Positions 43,366-52,609 of a stretch of 64,000 nucleotides of DNA are shown here, piece after piece; position 1 is the first letter of the stretch; each line of letters starts with the position of its first letter. The notes beneath the pieces are model-generated. The model searched no databases and had not been told where the DNA came from. It worked only from the letters and a program-made list of their open reading frames with translations. The position numbers and the translations under genes were made by a program. Origin of the DNA: Paenibacillus caseinilyticus (GTDB lineage: Bacteria; Bacillota; Bacilli; Paenibacillales; NBRC-103111); the NCBI RefSeq assembly GCF_027533645.1, contig NZ_JAQAGY010000019.1, positions 62,001 through 126,000 on the forward strand, in the 5' to 3' direction.

Positions 43366-44378
43366 GCCGCTACCTCCTTCTTCGAAGACACTTTGCCTGC
43401 GGCCTTGTCCTTCTTCCATTTTTTGCGGAACTGCTCGGAGCCGACGAGGCACACCAGCAGGACGACGACGGCTTTGACCACTAGTGTGATCTCGGGCGGG
43501 ACGCCGAGCGAGTAGATCGTCGTGGTAAGCGTCTGGATGATCAGCGCCCCGAGAACGGTGCCTGCCAGATAGAACCGGCCGCCGTTCAGCGACGTGCCGC
43601 CGATGACGACCGCCAGGATCGCATCGAGCTCATACCAGAGGCCCGCGTTGTTGCCGTCGGCGCTCGAGACGTTGGAGCTGAGGATCAATCCGGCGATCCC
43701 TGCGCAGAGTCCGCAGAACATGTACACGAGGAAGACGACGAAGGTGGCCCGGATCCCCGCCAGACGGCTCGCCTCGGGATTGCAGCCGACCGATTCGATG
43801 AACAGGCCGAGCGCCGTACGCCGGGTGAGCAAGACGGATACCAGCAGGACGAAGGCAGCGATGAAGATCGAGAAAGGAAGGCCTGCCAGGTACCCTGCCC
43901 CGATGAAGGAATACGGTTTGGACGAGATCGTAATGATCTGTCCATCTGTCACAAGCTGGGCGATCCCCCGGCCGGCTACCATCAGGATGAGGGTCGCAAC
44001 GATCGGCTGGATACCGATCCCGCCGACGAGCAGCCCGTTCCAGAGGCCTGATGCGACGGATACGAGCAAGGCGGCCCCCACCGCGATCAGGACGGCGCTC
44101 ATGGCGGAGGCGTCCTCTCCCTTGGAGATCATCAGGCAGGCCAGCGCGCCGGAGATGGCGATGACGGAACCGACCGACAGATCGATGCCTTTGGTGGCGA
44201 TGACAAGCGTCATCCCGATAGCCACCAGAATGAGCGGAGCGGCACGGTTGAGAATGTCGATCAGACTGCCGAACAGATGCCCGTCGACCATCGAGATCGA
44301 GAAGAAATCGGGCTTATGGATTACATTGATAAGCAAGAGCAAGGCCAGCGTAACGAGCGGCCAAGTTAGTCGTTTCAT
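43362..44378 (-). CDS. ytfT: Sugar ABC transporter permease, YtfT-like
   Basis: 338 residues, the first of two RbsC-type permeases: LVIATKGIDLSVGSVIAISGAL is the conserved family stretch and GGTSLNGGRFYLAGTVLGALII the second. It lies between the ATPase gene (gap of 5 bases) and the YjfF-like gene (ATGA overlap), so all are one operon. Predicted to form half of a pore for a furanose sugar. Confidence 0.9.
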   Translation of the reverse strand: MKRLTWPLVTLALLLLINVIHKPDFFSISMVDGHLFGSLIDILNRAAPLILVAIGMTLVIATKGIDLSVGSVIAISGALACLMISKGEDASAMSAVLIAVGAALLVSVASGLWNGLLVGGIGIQPIVATLILMVAGRGIAQLVTDGQIITISSKPYSFIGAGYLAGLPFSIFIAAFVLLVSVLLTRRTALGLFIESVGCNPEASRLAGIRATFVVFLVYMFCGLCAGIAGLILSSNVSSADGNNAGLWYELDAILAVVIGGTSLNGGRFYLAGTVLGALIIQTLTTTIYSLGVPPEITLVVKAVVVLLVCLVGSEQFRKKWKKDKAAGKVSSKKEVAA

Positions 44379-44383
44379 TCGTG

Positions 44384-45901
44384 TTACCCCCCCGCAATGG
44401 CCTGCATGATATGCTGCTGACTAATATCCTCGTTGATGATCTCCGCCACCTTCACGCGGTCGCGCAGAACGGCGATCTTATGGCTGACCCTCAGCACTTC
44501 CTCGAGCTCGGAGGAGATGAAGACGATCGACATCCCTTTCTCGCAGAGCGAGAGGATCAGCTTCTGGATCTCGGCCTTGGCGCCGATGTCGATCCCCCGC
44601 GTAGGCTCATCGAGAATGAGCAGCTTCGGCTGGGTCAGCAGCCAGCGGGCGAGCAGGACCTTCTGCTGGTTGCCGCCGCTGAGATTCTTCACCAGGTGCT
44701 CGGGATGCGGCGGATTGATATTGAGCTTGCGGATATACTCTTCAGCGATCTCATCTTGCCTCTTGCGGGAGATGTACCGGAAGGCACCCATCGAAGCCTG
44801 AAGGGCGAGTACGATATTCTCGCGGACTGTGAGGTCCGGAATGATCCCCTCCGTCTTGCGGTTCTCGGAGCAGAAGGCCACTCCGCTGTCGATCGCCTGT
44901 CTCGGCGAGGACATTGGCACCCGCTTCTCCGCGATACGGATCTCCCCGTGGTCAGGCTTGTCGGCTCCGAACAGGAGGCGGGCCGCCTCCGAGCGTCCCG
45001 AACCGAGCAGTCCGGCCAGCGATACGACTTCGCCTTCCTTGACCTCCAGATCGAACGGCTGGATCGATCCCTTGCGGCCCGTACCGGCCGCGTGCAGCAG
45101 CGTCTTGCGTTCCCCCTGCCGCTTCGCTCCTACCCCTTCCGTCTTCGGCATCGTCTCCAATGCCTCCAGATCCTTGCCGATCATCTTCGCGACGAGCTCG
45201 ATCCGGGGCAAATCCTTCGTGAGGTATTCCCCGACGAACTCCCCGCCCCGCAGAATCGTGATCCGGTCGGTAATCTCGTAGACCTGGTCAAGGAAGTGGG
45301 TGACGAACAGGATGGCCAGCCCCTCAGACTTCAGCTTGCGCATGACCTGGAACAATTCTTTGACTTCGTTCGCATCGAGCGAAGATGTCGGTTCGTCCAG
45401 GATCAATACTTTGGCGTCGATGAGCAGGGAACGGGCGATTGCCACCATCTGCTGCACCGCCACGGAATAAGCATTCAGCGGCTTCGTCACATCGATCTTC
45501 ACATTCAGCCGGTCCATGAGCCCGGCCGCGCGCCGGTTCGTTTCCTTCCAATCGATCCTCCCCCAGCGCTTCGGCTCCCGGCCGATGAGGATATTCTCCG
45601 CCACCGACAGGTTCGGGCACAGATTCACCTCCTGATAAACGGTAGAGATCCCGAGGCGCTGCGCTTCGAGCGGACCGCCTACGGTGATCGCCTGTCCTTC
45701 CAGGCTCACGCTTCCCCCGTCGATCGGGTAGACGCCAGTCAGTACTTTGATCAGGGTCGATTTGCCGGCGCCGTTCTCTCCCATAAGGGCATGCACCTCG
45801 CCGGGGAACAGCCGCAGCCGGGCTCCCGAGAGCGCCTTGACGCCCGGGAAATTCTTGACGATATCTTTCATTTCGAGTGCAGGTGTGGATGCGGGTATCA
45901 T
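44384..45901 (-). CDS. ytfR: Sugar ABC transporter ATP-binding protein, YtfR-like (tandem ATPase)
   Basis: 505 residues starting MIPASTPALEMKDIVKNFPG after GGAAGGGAGAGAAG. Two ABC domains: the first with ALMGENGAGKSTL and VLILDEPTSSLD, the second with LAGLLGSGRSEAARLL (degenerate Walker A), LSGGNQQKVLLARWL and LLILDEPTRGID. This arrangement is standard for the RbsA/MglA/YtfR family. It energises sugar uptake by the two permeases encoded downstream. A stem-loop lies between it and the binding-protein gene, which probably sets higher expression of the latter. Confidence 0.92.
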   Translation of the reverse strand: MIPASTPALEMKDIVKNFPGVKALSGARLRLFPGEVHALMGENGAGKSTLIKVLTGVYPIDGGSVSLEGQAITVGGPLEAQRLGISTVYQEVNLCPNLSVAENILIGREPKRWGRIDWKETNRRAAGLMDRLNVKIDVTKPLNAYSVAVQQMVAIARSLLIDAKVLILDEPTSSLDANEVKELFQVMRKLKSEGLAILFVTHFLDQVYEITDRITILRGGEFVGEYLTKDLPRIELVAKMIGKDLEALETMPKTEGVGAKRQGERKTLLHAAGTGRKGSIQPFDLEVKEGEVVSLAGLLGSGRSEAARLLFGADKPDHGEIRIAEKRVPMSSPRQAIDSGVAFCSENRKTEGIIPDLTVRENIVLALQASMGAFRYISRKRQDEIAEEYIRKLNINPPHPEHLVKNLSGGNQQKVLLARWLLTQPKLLILDEPTRGIDIGAKAEIQKLILSLCEKGMSIVFISSELEEVLRVSHKIAVLRDRVKVAEIINEDISQQHIMQAIAGG

Positions 45902-45980
45902 ATGGCTTCTCTCCCTTCCTCTCCGGTCCGGCTCGCCGGACCTCCATTCGTCTCTCTGTATAACCTGCGTCGTCCTATAG

Positions 45981-46033
45981 GGAAAAGCCGCTTGCCGCGG
46001 CACGGAACTTGTCACCGAAGCAAGCGGCTTTCC
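45981..46033 (-). terminator. Intra-operon stem-loop between binding protein and ATPase genes
   Basis: On the minus strand AAAGCCGCTTGC pairs with GCAAGCGGCTTTT across the interval 45981-46033, followed by CCC. It is probably an attenuating or 3'-protecting hairpin giving more of the binding protein than of the membrane parts. Confidence 0.75.
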
Positions 46034-46120
46034 CTGGCGCCAGGCCTATTCTTGGTCATTGTTCTGCAGCATGGCCCAGCAGTATGGCTTTCCGCGAGGC
46101 CGCTGTACCACACCAAACTC

Positions 46121-47170
46121 TTAGTATTTGCGGTTCGGCAGCTCTTTCTCCGCGGTCTCTTGCGGGAAAACGCCTTCCTTCGTGACGATCCGCTTCGGCA
46201 GCGATTTGCCGGCTGCCACATCTTTGGCCGCCTGCATCAGCTGAGGCCCGAGGAGCGGGTTGCACTCGACGACCACGTTGATTTTGCCGTCCTTCATGGC
46301 CACGAATGCGTCCTTGATGCCGTCGACGGAGATAACCAGGATGTCCTTGCCCGGCTTCAGGCCGAACTCTTCGATCGCCTGGACCGCACCGAGCGCCATA
46401 TCGTCGTTATGGGCATAGACCACGTGGATCGGCTTGTTCTCGGACTTGGAGGACTTCAGGAACGCCTCCATGACTTCTTTGCCCTTCGTACGGGTGAAGT
46501 CGCCGGTCTGGGACTTGACGATCTTGAGGTTGGCGTTCTCCTTGATGACTTCCTCGAAGCCCTTCTTGCGGTCGATCGCCGGTGCGGAGCCCGTCGTACC
46601 CTGCAGCTCGACGATGTTCATCGGCTCCTTGGCATCCTTCGCCTTGTCCACGAGCCACTTGCCCGCCTTGCGGCCCTCTTCCACGAAGTCCGAACCGATG
46701 AACGAGACGTAGAGCGAAGTGTCCTTAACGTCTACGGCACGGTCGGTCAGGATGACCGGGATGCCCGCGTCCTTCGCTTCCTTCAATACGGTCTCCCAGC
46801 CGGATTCCACGACTGGCGAGAAGGCGATAACATCCACCTTCTGTGCGATGTAGGACCGGATCGCCTTGATCTGGTTCTCCTGCTTCTGCTGCGCATCGGA
46901 GAATTTCAGCTCGACACCGGCTTCCTTCGCGGATTCCTGGATGGACTTGGTGTTGGCCGTTCTCCAGCCGCTCTCCGCACCGACCTGGGCGAAGCCCATC
47001 GTGAGCTTCTTATCCCCGTCCTTCTGGGCGGTGGACGTATTCGTCTCTGCTGCCGCCCCGCCCTTCGCGTCCCCGGCTGCCGGCTTGGCACCGCCGCCTC
47101 CGCAGGCTGCTGTAAGCATCAGGACCGCCGACATCATCAGGACGGCGCCCGTTTTGGCGAAATGTTTCAT
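46121..47170 (-). CDS. ytfQ: Sugar-binding lipoprotein, YtfQ-like
   Basis: 349 residues with lipobox LTAACGGGG. The mature part follows E. coli YtfQ closely: MGFAQVGAESGWRTANTKSI, DAQQKQENQIKAIRSYIAQKVD, VVELQGTTGSAPAIDRKKGF, QTGDFTRTKGKEVMEAFLK and YAHNDDMALGAVQAI. It likely captures galactofuranose or a related furanose outside the membrane. It is first of the operon, divergent from a kinase/regulator/binding-protein operon that may sense the same sugar. Confidence 0.93.
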   Translation of the reverse strand: MKHFAKTGAVLMMSAVLMLTAACGGGGAKPAAGDAKGGAAAETNTSTAQKDGDKKLTMGFAQVGAESGWRTANTKSIQESAKEAGVELKFSDAQQKQENQIKAIRSYIAQKVDVIAFSPVVESGWETVLKEAKDAGIPVILTDRAVDVKDTSLYVSFIGSDFVEEGRKAGKWLVDKAKDAKEPMNIVELQGTTGSAPAIDRKKGFEEVIKENANLKIVKSQTGDFTRTKGKEVMEAFLKSSKSENKPIHVVYAHNDDMALGAVQAIEEFGLKPGKDILVISVDGIKDAFVAMKDGKINVVVECNPLLGPQLMQAAKDVAAGKSLPKRIVTKEGVFPQETAEKELPNRKY

Positions 47171-47223
47171 GGATTAATCCTCTCCCCTTGTCTGCAGTCA
47201 CCAGTTCTTTGTGGTGTAGGCTT

Positions 47224-47252
47224 ATTATAAAACGCTTTCTTCCGCCAAGGAA
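47224..47252 (-). promoter_or_regulatory. Likely ytfQ promoter with overlapping cre-like site
   Basis: The complement of 47224-47229 is a perfect TATAAT -10 box; the -35 position (complement of 47247-47252) is poor. TATAAAACGCTTTCT (47228-47242) overlaps it and matches the CcpA cre consensus except for its TG. A poor -35 fits dependence on the AraC-type response regulator encoded divergently. Confidence 0.5.
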
Positions 47253-47448
47253 TGGATTCTCTCTCGCGTTTCTTTCAATATTTTGAGGATCTGCCGCTGC
47301 GGTCCCCCTTTTATTGGAATTCCTTAAGGTGTTTGTATAAATTTTTTGGGAGGCCGCTCCGCGACATGGTGAACCCCCCTCATATTTGGTATGATGGAGA
47401 TACACTGAGTTGAAACCGTATACATTTAAAATGAAGAAGGTTGCCCCC

Positions 47449-49245
47449 ATGATCCTTGTCCAGCGCATTACCTCCAGCCTGCGGGCCAAGCTGCTTACCA
47501 TCTTCGTGCTGCTTACCATGATCCCCCTGATCGGGGAAGGACTCATCTCTTATATGAAGTCATACCAGACCGTATCCGAGCACAGCAACGCGGCGAATGC
47601 CTTGATTGCCGAAGGGCTGCGCCGTGATATTGATATTCTGTTCCAGGATACGACAAGCTTCCTGCAGATCCGCAAGAGTCCGCCGGTACTCCGCTTCCTG
47701 ACCACCCAGAGCGAGACGTATGGGGACGCCAAAGAGATTCTGCATACCTTCGAGCTCTACCGGGAGACCTACAAGCTTGGGGAGCAGATCGTCAACATCT
47801 CGATGGTCAATACGTACGGCAAGGGCATCTCGGAGAAAAAGGGAGTCTTCCAGATGGATATCGATCCGCTGAAGAATCCCCACTTCCTGACGCTGCTGAA
47901 CAATCCGGAGCAGACCCTGATCATTCCTCCCCAGGCGGCCAGGCCTGAGGACCGGATGGACGGCTCCGATTATGAGGGGCGCCGGGTCATCTCCATAGCC
48001 AAGGCGGTGACCCAGCGGGTGACCCATGAGATCATCGGCTTCATCCTGATCGATATGGATGACCGGACGGTCGAGAATTTCTGCAACACGACCCGGATTG
48101 GGGAGACCGGCTTCTTCTATGTCGTGGACGAACAGGGCAACCCGATCTTCCTGCCGTCCCGGGTGGAGGGCATCGATCCCGCGGCCCTGGCATATATGCC
48201 GGATACCGCGAAGGGCAGCCGGACAGACCGTTCCTCCGGCGATCCGCTCTTCTTCGTGCACACCCGCTCCGAGATGACCGGATGGAGCATCGTTGGCCGC
48301 GCTCCCCTGAAGGAGATCATGCGGGATGCCGATGAGATCAAGAGCCTCACCTTATACTCCCTGCTGTTCAATATCCTGTTCACCGTCTCCCTGTATTTCT
48401 TCCTGACGAACCGGCTCATCCGCCCCGTCCAGTATCTCAAGAATAAGATGCGCCAGGCGGCCTCGGGCAACCTGGATGCGAAGGCGCGCAATACCGGCAC
48501 CGACGAGATCGCGGACCTGGGACGTTCCTTCAATATTATGCTGGGCCAGATCAAACAGCTGCTGGAGCGGAGCCTGCTGGAGCAGGAGCAGATCAAGAAG
48601 GCGGAGCTGCGGACGCTCCAGGCGCAGATCAACCCGCATTTTCTCTATAATACGCTGGAGTCGATCATGTGGATGGCGGAGACCCGCAAACACGACGAGG
48701 TGATCGCCCTGGTGAAGGCGCTCTCGCAGTTCTTCCGCATCACGCTCAGCAAGGGGCGCGACCAGATCCACATCAAGAGCGAGCTCGACCATGTGGCGAA
48801 CTATCTCGTGATCCAGCAGATGCGCTACCGCGATATTCTCGATTATGAGGTGGATCTGCCAGAGGAGCTGAATCCGTATCCTATCGTCAAAATGACCCTT
48901 CAGCCTCTCGTCGAGAACGCCCTGTACCACGGCATCAAGAACAAGCGCGGACGGGGACGGATCCGGATCACCGGCGGTTTCACAGAGGACGGGGATATCC
49001 GGATCATGGTCACAGATAACGGCGCAGGCATCCCCGAGGCGAGGCTCGAAGAGCTGCGGGATCAGCTCGCGCGGGGGCAGGCCGAAGAGGATACATCTAC
49101 GGACACTGCCTCCGGCGGGTTCGGTCTGCTCAATGTCCACCAGCGCATCCGGCTGCACTATGGTGCCCCTTACGGTCTCAGCATCGAAAGCGAATACGGC
49201 GCAGGATCCTGCATTTCGGTGCGGATTCCCGCCGCTTGGAGGTAA
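47449..49245 (+). CDS. Sensor histidine kinase, YesM-like
   Basis: About 598 residues from the ATG at 47449; TTG at 47410 and ATG at 47431 are alternatives. The first membrane helix (LLTIFVLLTMIPLIGEGLISY) leads to an extracellular Cache-type sensor (about 35-280), a second helix (TLYSLLFNILFTVSLYFFL) and a HAMP domain. The His_kinase domain carries AQINPHFLYNTLESIMWM, and the ATPase domain has LVENALYHGIKNKRG and VTDNGAGIP. YesM kinases of Paenibacillus and Bacillus pair with AraC-type regulators to control carbohydrate transporters. It overlaps nothing downstream; the regulator's ATG at 49254 is 8 bases after its stop. Confidence 0.92.
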   Translation: MILVQRITSSLRAKLLTIFVLLTMIPLIGEGLISYMKSYQTVSEHSNAANALIAEGLRRDIDILFQDTTSFLQIRKSPPVLRFLTTQSETYGDAKEILHTFELYRETYKLGEQIVNISMVNTYGKGISEKKGVFQMDIDPLKNPHFLTLLNNPEQTLIIPPQAARPEDRMDGSDYEGRRVISIAKAVTQRVTHEIIGFILIDMDDRTVENFCNTTRIGETGFFYVVDEQGNPIFLPSRVEGIDPAALAYMPDTAKGSRTDRSSGDPLFFVHTRSEMTGWSIVGRAPLKEIMRDADEIKSLTLYSLLFNILFTVSLYFFLTNRLIRPVQYLKNKMRQAASGNLDAKARNTGTDEIADLGRSFNIMLGQIKQLLERSLLEQEQIKKAELRTLQAQINPHFLYNTLESIMWMAETRKHDEVIALVKALSQFFRITLSKGRDQIHIKSELDHVANYLVIQQMRYRDILDYEVDLPEELNPYPIVKMTLQPLVENALYHGIKNKRGRGRIRITGGFTEDGDIRIMVTDNGAGIPEARLEELRDQLARGQAEEDTSTDTASGGFGLLNVHQRIRLHYGAPYGLSIESEYGAGSCISVRIPAAWR

Positions 49246-49253
49246 ACGACCCG

Positions 49254-50894
49254 ATGAGAAAAGTATTTCTGGTGGATGATGAAATCGTGATCCGTGAAGG
49301 CATCCGGGACCGCATAGCCTGGAACGAGGAAGGCTTCGAATACAGCGGGGACGCCCCGGACGGCGAGCTGGCTCTGCCCCTGATCGAAGAGACGAAGCCG
49401 GATATTGTCATCACTGACATCAAAATGCCGTTCATGGACGGCCTGGAGCTCAGCCGTATCCTTCGCGAGCGGTTCCCATCCATGAAGATCATCATCCTGA
49501 GCGGGCATGACGAGTTCGAATATGCTCGCGAGGCGCTGCGCACCGGGGTGACCGAATACTGCCTGAAGCCCGTCTCCGCCGCCGATCTCGTCAAGCTGCT
49601 CCAGGACGTGAGCGCCCTGATCGACTGCGAAGAGCGGGAGCGCCAGGAGATGGAACGCCTGAAGCAGCGCGTCAGCGACGGGGTCCGGCACAGCAAGGAG
49701 AAGCTGCTCAGCGACCTGTGCAGCGGGCTCGTCTCCACCTCGGAGGCGATGCAGACGGCGGCGAAGCTGCAGCTGGATCTCGTCTCGAAGTTCTATGCGG
49801 TCGTCCTCAGCGAACAAGAGGAGCCCGCCGCGGATGCTGCCGAAGCCGTGGAATCCTCCCGGAGGCTCGAAGAGCTCCTCCACCGCCGCTTCGGGGAGCA
49901 GGCTGCTTATCTCTCTTTCAAGCGCAGCAAGAAAGAAACGGTGTGGATCCTCAAAGGGGACCGGGCCGAGCAGCTCCAGGCGCTGGAAGAGCAGCTGCTG
50001 AAACCTCTGGCCGAAGAGGCGCGGTCCTTGTTCTCCGCCCATGTGCGTTTCGGGCTCGGGAGCACCCGGGACCGGCTGCAGGGACTGTACGCCTCCTTCC
50101 AGGAGGCGGAGGAGAACAAGAAGGGGCAGCTGCCACCCGGCGGCAGCCTGCAGGGCGCCGCTGCGGGAGGGCCGGAAGGAAGCGAAGAAGGCGGGCCTCT
50201 GCGCTATTTGGACCGCAGCCCGTTCATCCGCTTCTTGAAGCTCGGGGCTCCTGCAGAGATTCCCTCCTTCGTGCGGGACTATGCCGGCTGCCTGTCAGGC
50301 TGGGACGGCAGCCGTTCTTTCTATTATTACTATCTGCTTCACGATATGACGGCCACGGTATCCCAGCTCGCCCGGGAAAGCTATCCGGAGCATGAACGTA
50401 TCGAAGACATGCTCCAAGCGCTGCAGAGCCAGGTCGGTCTCATCCAGCGGGCCGAGGAGGCTTACCGCTATCTGGAGGATCTGATCGGCGTCTTCCTGCA
50501 GGTTCGCGACGGCAATGCCGACAAGTACAGCGGCCTGATCCGCAGGGTGAAGGATTACATGCATTCGAACTACAGCCTCTCCGAGCTGTCGCTCCAGCAT
50601 ATCGCCGAGCATGTGAGCATGAGTCCGAGCTATATTTCCTCGGTCTTCAGCAGCGAGACCGGGCAGACGATCACCGAATATTTGACCGGCCTTCGGATCG
50701 GCAAGGCCATGGAGCTGCTGCGCTGCACCCATGCGAAGTCCTATGAGATCGCTTACCAGGTCGGATACCAGGACTCCCATTATTTCTCCAACCTGTTCAA
50801 GAAGTCGACCGGCATGACGACCAAGGAATTCCGCAGGAATCAGGCTCCCGCGGCGCCAGCCGGGGAAGGAGGCCGGCATGCAGCTCTCCCGTAA
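49254..50894 (+). CDS. Response regulator with AraC-type DNA-binding domain, YesN-like
   Basis: 546 residues. The receiver MRKVFLVDDEIVIREGIRDRI has the phospho-accepting Asp in IVITDIKMPFMDGLELS and the conserved Lys in EYCLKPVSAADL. A long helical linker is followed by the C-terminal AraC HTH pair (SELSLQHIAEHVSMSPSYISSVFSSETGQTITEYLTGLRIGKAMELL and SYEIAYQVGYQDSHYFSNLFKKSTGMTTKEFR). It partners the kinase just upstream and probably activates the divergent ytf-type operon. GGAGG upstream supports 49254. Its end overlaps the next gene by 17 bases. Confidence 0.93.
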   Translation: MRKVFLVDDEIVIREGIRDRIAWNEEGFEYSGDAPDGELALPLIEETKPDIVITDIKMPFMDGLELSRILRERFPSMKIIILSGHDEFEYAREALRTGVTEYCLKPVSAADLVKLLQDVSALIDCEERERQEMERLKQRVSDGVRHSKEKLLSDLCSGLVSTSEAMQTAAKLQLDLVSKFYAVVLSEQEEPAADAAEAVESSRRLEELLHRRFGEQAAYLSFKRSKKETVWILKGDRAEQLQALEEQLLKPLAEEARSLFSAHVRFGLGSTRDRLQGLYASFQEAEENKKGQLPPGGSLQGAAAGGPEGSEEGGPLRYLDRSPFIRFLKLGAPAEIPSFVRDYAGCLSGWDGSRSFYYYYLLHDMTATVSQLARESYPEHERIEDMLQALQSQVGLIQRAEEAYRYLEDLIGVFLQVRDGNADKYSGLIRRVKDYMHSNYSLSELSLQHIAEHVSMSPSYISSVFSSETGQTITEYLTGLRIGKAMELLRCTHAKSYEIAYQVGYQDSHYFSNLFKKSTGMTTKEFRRNQAPAAPAGEGGRHAALP

Positions 50895-51864
50895 GCTCGG
50901 TCTCGTCCTCTCGCTGGCCGCGGCGATGACGCTGGTGCTCGTCTCCTGCCGCGGCATGCGGCCCTGGGCCAGCGAACCGCCGCCCGCCGTGCAGGAGCAG
51001 CAGCAGGTCCCGGCCGGCGGACCCAAGACGTTCGCCGTGATCTACCCGATGAGCCATCCTTACTTCGAATGGATCACGGAGAGTACCGAAGCGGCAGCCA
51101 AGGAAGCCGGCGTGACGCTGCTCGTCAAAGCGCCCGATGAAGCCCACCTCGAGCAGCAAATCCGCATGCTCGAGATGACGATCAAGCAGAAGGTCGACGG
51201 CATCGCGATCGACCCCGTCGATGCCGAGACGCTGACGCCTTATATCGACAAAGCCGTCGAGGCCGGTATCCCCGTCGTCTGCTTCGATTCGGACGCCCCG
51301 CTGAGCAAGCGGCTCGCTTTCATCGGCAGCGACAACACGCTCGCCGGCCAGCGGATGGGCGCCGCCATCGACCGGATGCTGAAGGGCCGCGGCATGGTCT
51401 TCGTCGGCGTCGGGATGGAGAGCATGCTGAGCCAGCAGCAGCGGCTGCATGGCCTGATCGATTATCTGCATTCGCACACGGATATCCAGGTGCTGGAGAC
51501 CCGGGCGAATGAAGGCTCCGAGGATCTGGCCGTCCAGCAGCTCGAAGAGATGATCGAAGCTCATCCGCACTTCGACGCCTTCATCGGTCTCGATTCGGTC
51601 TCGGGGCCGGCCTCGATCCTCGTCTGGAAGGCCATGGGCCTTCACCAAACGGCAGTCACCTTCGACCTCATGCCGAAGATCATCGAGGGCATCAAGAACG
51701 GGCAGATGTCTGCCGCACTCTCCCGCCAGGAGCATACATGGGGACGCCTGATCGTCACCCGCCTGCTGCAGGCAAGCCGGGGACTCGAGATCCCCGAGTT
51801 CGAGGAAACCGGTACCCTGGTCGTCACGCCGGAGAACGTGAAGGACGCCGAAGGGTGGAAATAA
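50878..51864 (+). CDS. Sugar-binding lipoprotein of the sensor operon (RbsB-like)
   Basis: 328 residues with lipobox LVSCRG and a type I periplasmic binding fold: AVIYPMSHPYFEWITESTEAAAKEAGVTLLVKAPD, IDPVDAETLTPYIDKAVEAGIPVVCFDSDAP and FDAFIGLDSVSG. It overlaps the regulator gene and has no adjoining permease, so it probably presents a bound sugar to the kinase sensor domain rather than to a transporter. GGGGAAGGAGG lies before the ATG. A terminator follows at 51871. Confidence 0.9.
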   Translation: MQLSRKLGLVLSLAAAMTLVLVSCRGMRPWASEPPPAVQEQQQVPAGGPKTFAVIYPMSHPYFEWITESTEAAAKEAGVTLLVKAPDEAHLEQQIRMLEMTIKQKVDGIAIDPVDAETLTPYIDKAVEAGIPVVCFDSDAPLSKRLAFIGSDNTLAGQRMGAAIDRMLKGRGMVFVGVGMESMLSQQQRLHGLIDYLHSHTDIQVLETRANEGSEDLAVQQLEEMIEAHPHFDAFIGLDSVSGPASILVWKAMGLHQTAVTFDLMPKIIEGIKNGQMSAALSRQEHTWGRLIVTRLLQASRGLEIPEFEETGTLVVTPENVKDAEGWK

Positions 51865-51870
51865 ACGCAG

Positions 51871-51907
51871 CCCAGCCCCTTTCTTCGCAGGATGGGGCTG
51901 GGCCTTT
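51871..51907 (+). terminator. Terminator of the sensor operon
   Basis: CCCAGCCCC (51871-51879) pairs perfectly with GGGGCTGGG (51894-51902), followed by CCTTT. Confidence 0.8.
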
Positions 51908-52078
51908 CGGTATGGCATTGCTGGGCGGCTGAACCTGGACTTGCCAGGAGGTTCCGGGAGGCTTCGCTTGAACACGACGGTGGCCGTACCTTGCTGTATC
52001 GCAACGGATCTATGCTCACCACGGCTTCCATGGAGCTGCCGGAAGCCCTGCTGTCCCCTTCTGTGCGTCCGACAGAGT

Positions 52079-52396
52079 TTATTGCAGCAGGAACGACTCG
52101 TTGCGGTGCCACCGTCCGCCTTCATCCGTACTGCGGTAATAGAGAACTGCCGAGCGCAGAGCCCCCTTCGCCGCTTCTTCGGCCGAAAAGAAGGAGTTGA
52201 CCACCGCTGCTGCGGGATCGGCCGCATCCGCCCCACGGTACGTGTGGCTGAGCTCGTAAAAGTAGCGCCCGCCGGCGTTCCGGCAGATGCGGATGCCGAT
52301 CTCCTTGCCGTCTACCCGGGCCTTCAAACTCTGTACGACCTCATGAACCGACTGAATATCCGCGTGAAGCTCCTCCAGCTCCTTTAAATTCAGCAT
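52079..52396 (-). CDS. Hypothetical small protein
   Basis: 105 residues beginning MLNLKELEELHADIQSVHEVVQSLKARV, a probable coiled-coil start. A beta-rich part follows (GIRICRNAGGRYFYELSHTYRG) and a helix (SAEEAAKGALRSAVLYY). No family is recognised. GAGGAGG stands about 6 bases before the ATG, which makes it convincing despite its size. It lies alone on the minus strand, convergent with the sensor operon. Confidence 0.65.
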   Translation of the reverse strand: MLNLKELEELHADIQSVHEVVQSLKARVDGKEIGIRICRNAGGRYFYELSHTYRGADAADPAAAVVNSFFSAEEAAKGALRSAVLYYRSTDEGGRWHRNESFLLQ

Positions 52397-52609
52397 GACG
52401 AACCTCCTCTTTCCTTGTCATGAATCGTACCGTCCTTCCCGGACGACAGACCGTTTATCCCCTCATGATGCCCAGCCGACCCTATTTTATCCGTTATACG
52501 TCCCGCTTCCTGTCATGCTGCATCGTTTTTTTAGAAACAAAAGAACCCTGGGCAACGTATATCCCTTTACATGGATCAAATACCGATTCCTGCATATGGG
52601 AGGCCCTTA

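Noticed and set aside
42346..43515. 389-codon plus-strand frame
   Set aside because: Antisense to the YjfF-like permease; highly acidic and basic mirror composition.
44381..47230. 949-codon plus-strand frame
   Set aside because: Runs antisense through the ytfR and ytfQ genes; composition is Arg/Leu/His-rich, a typical mirror frame of GC-rich coding sequence.
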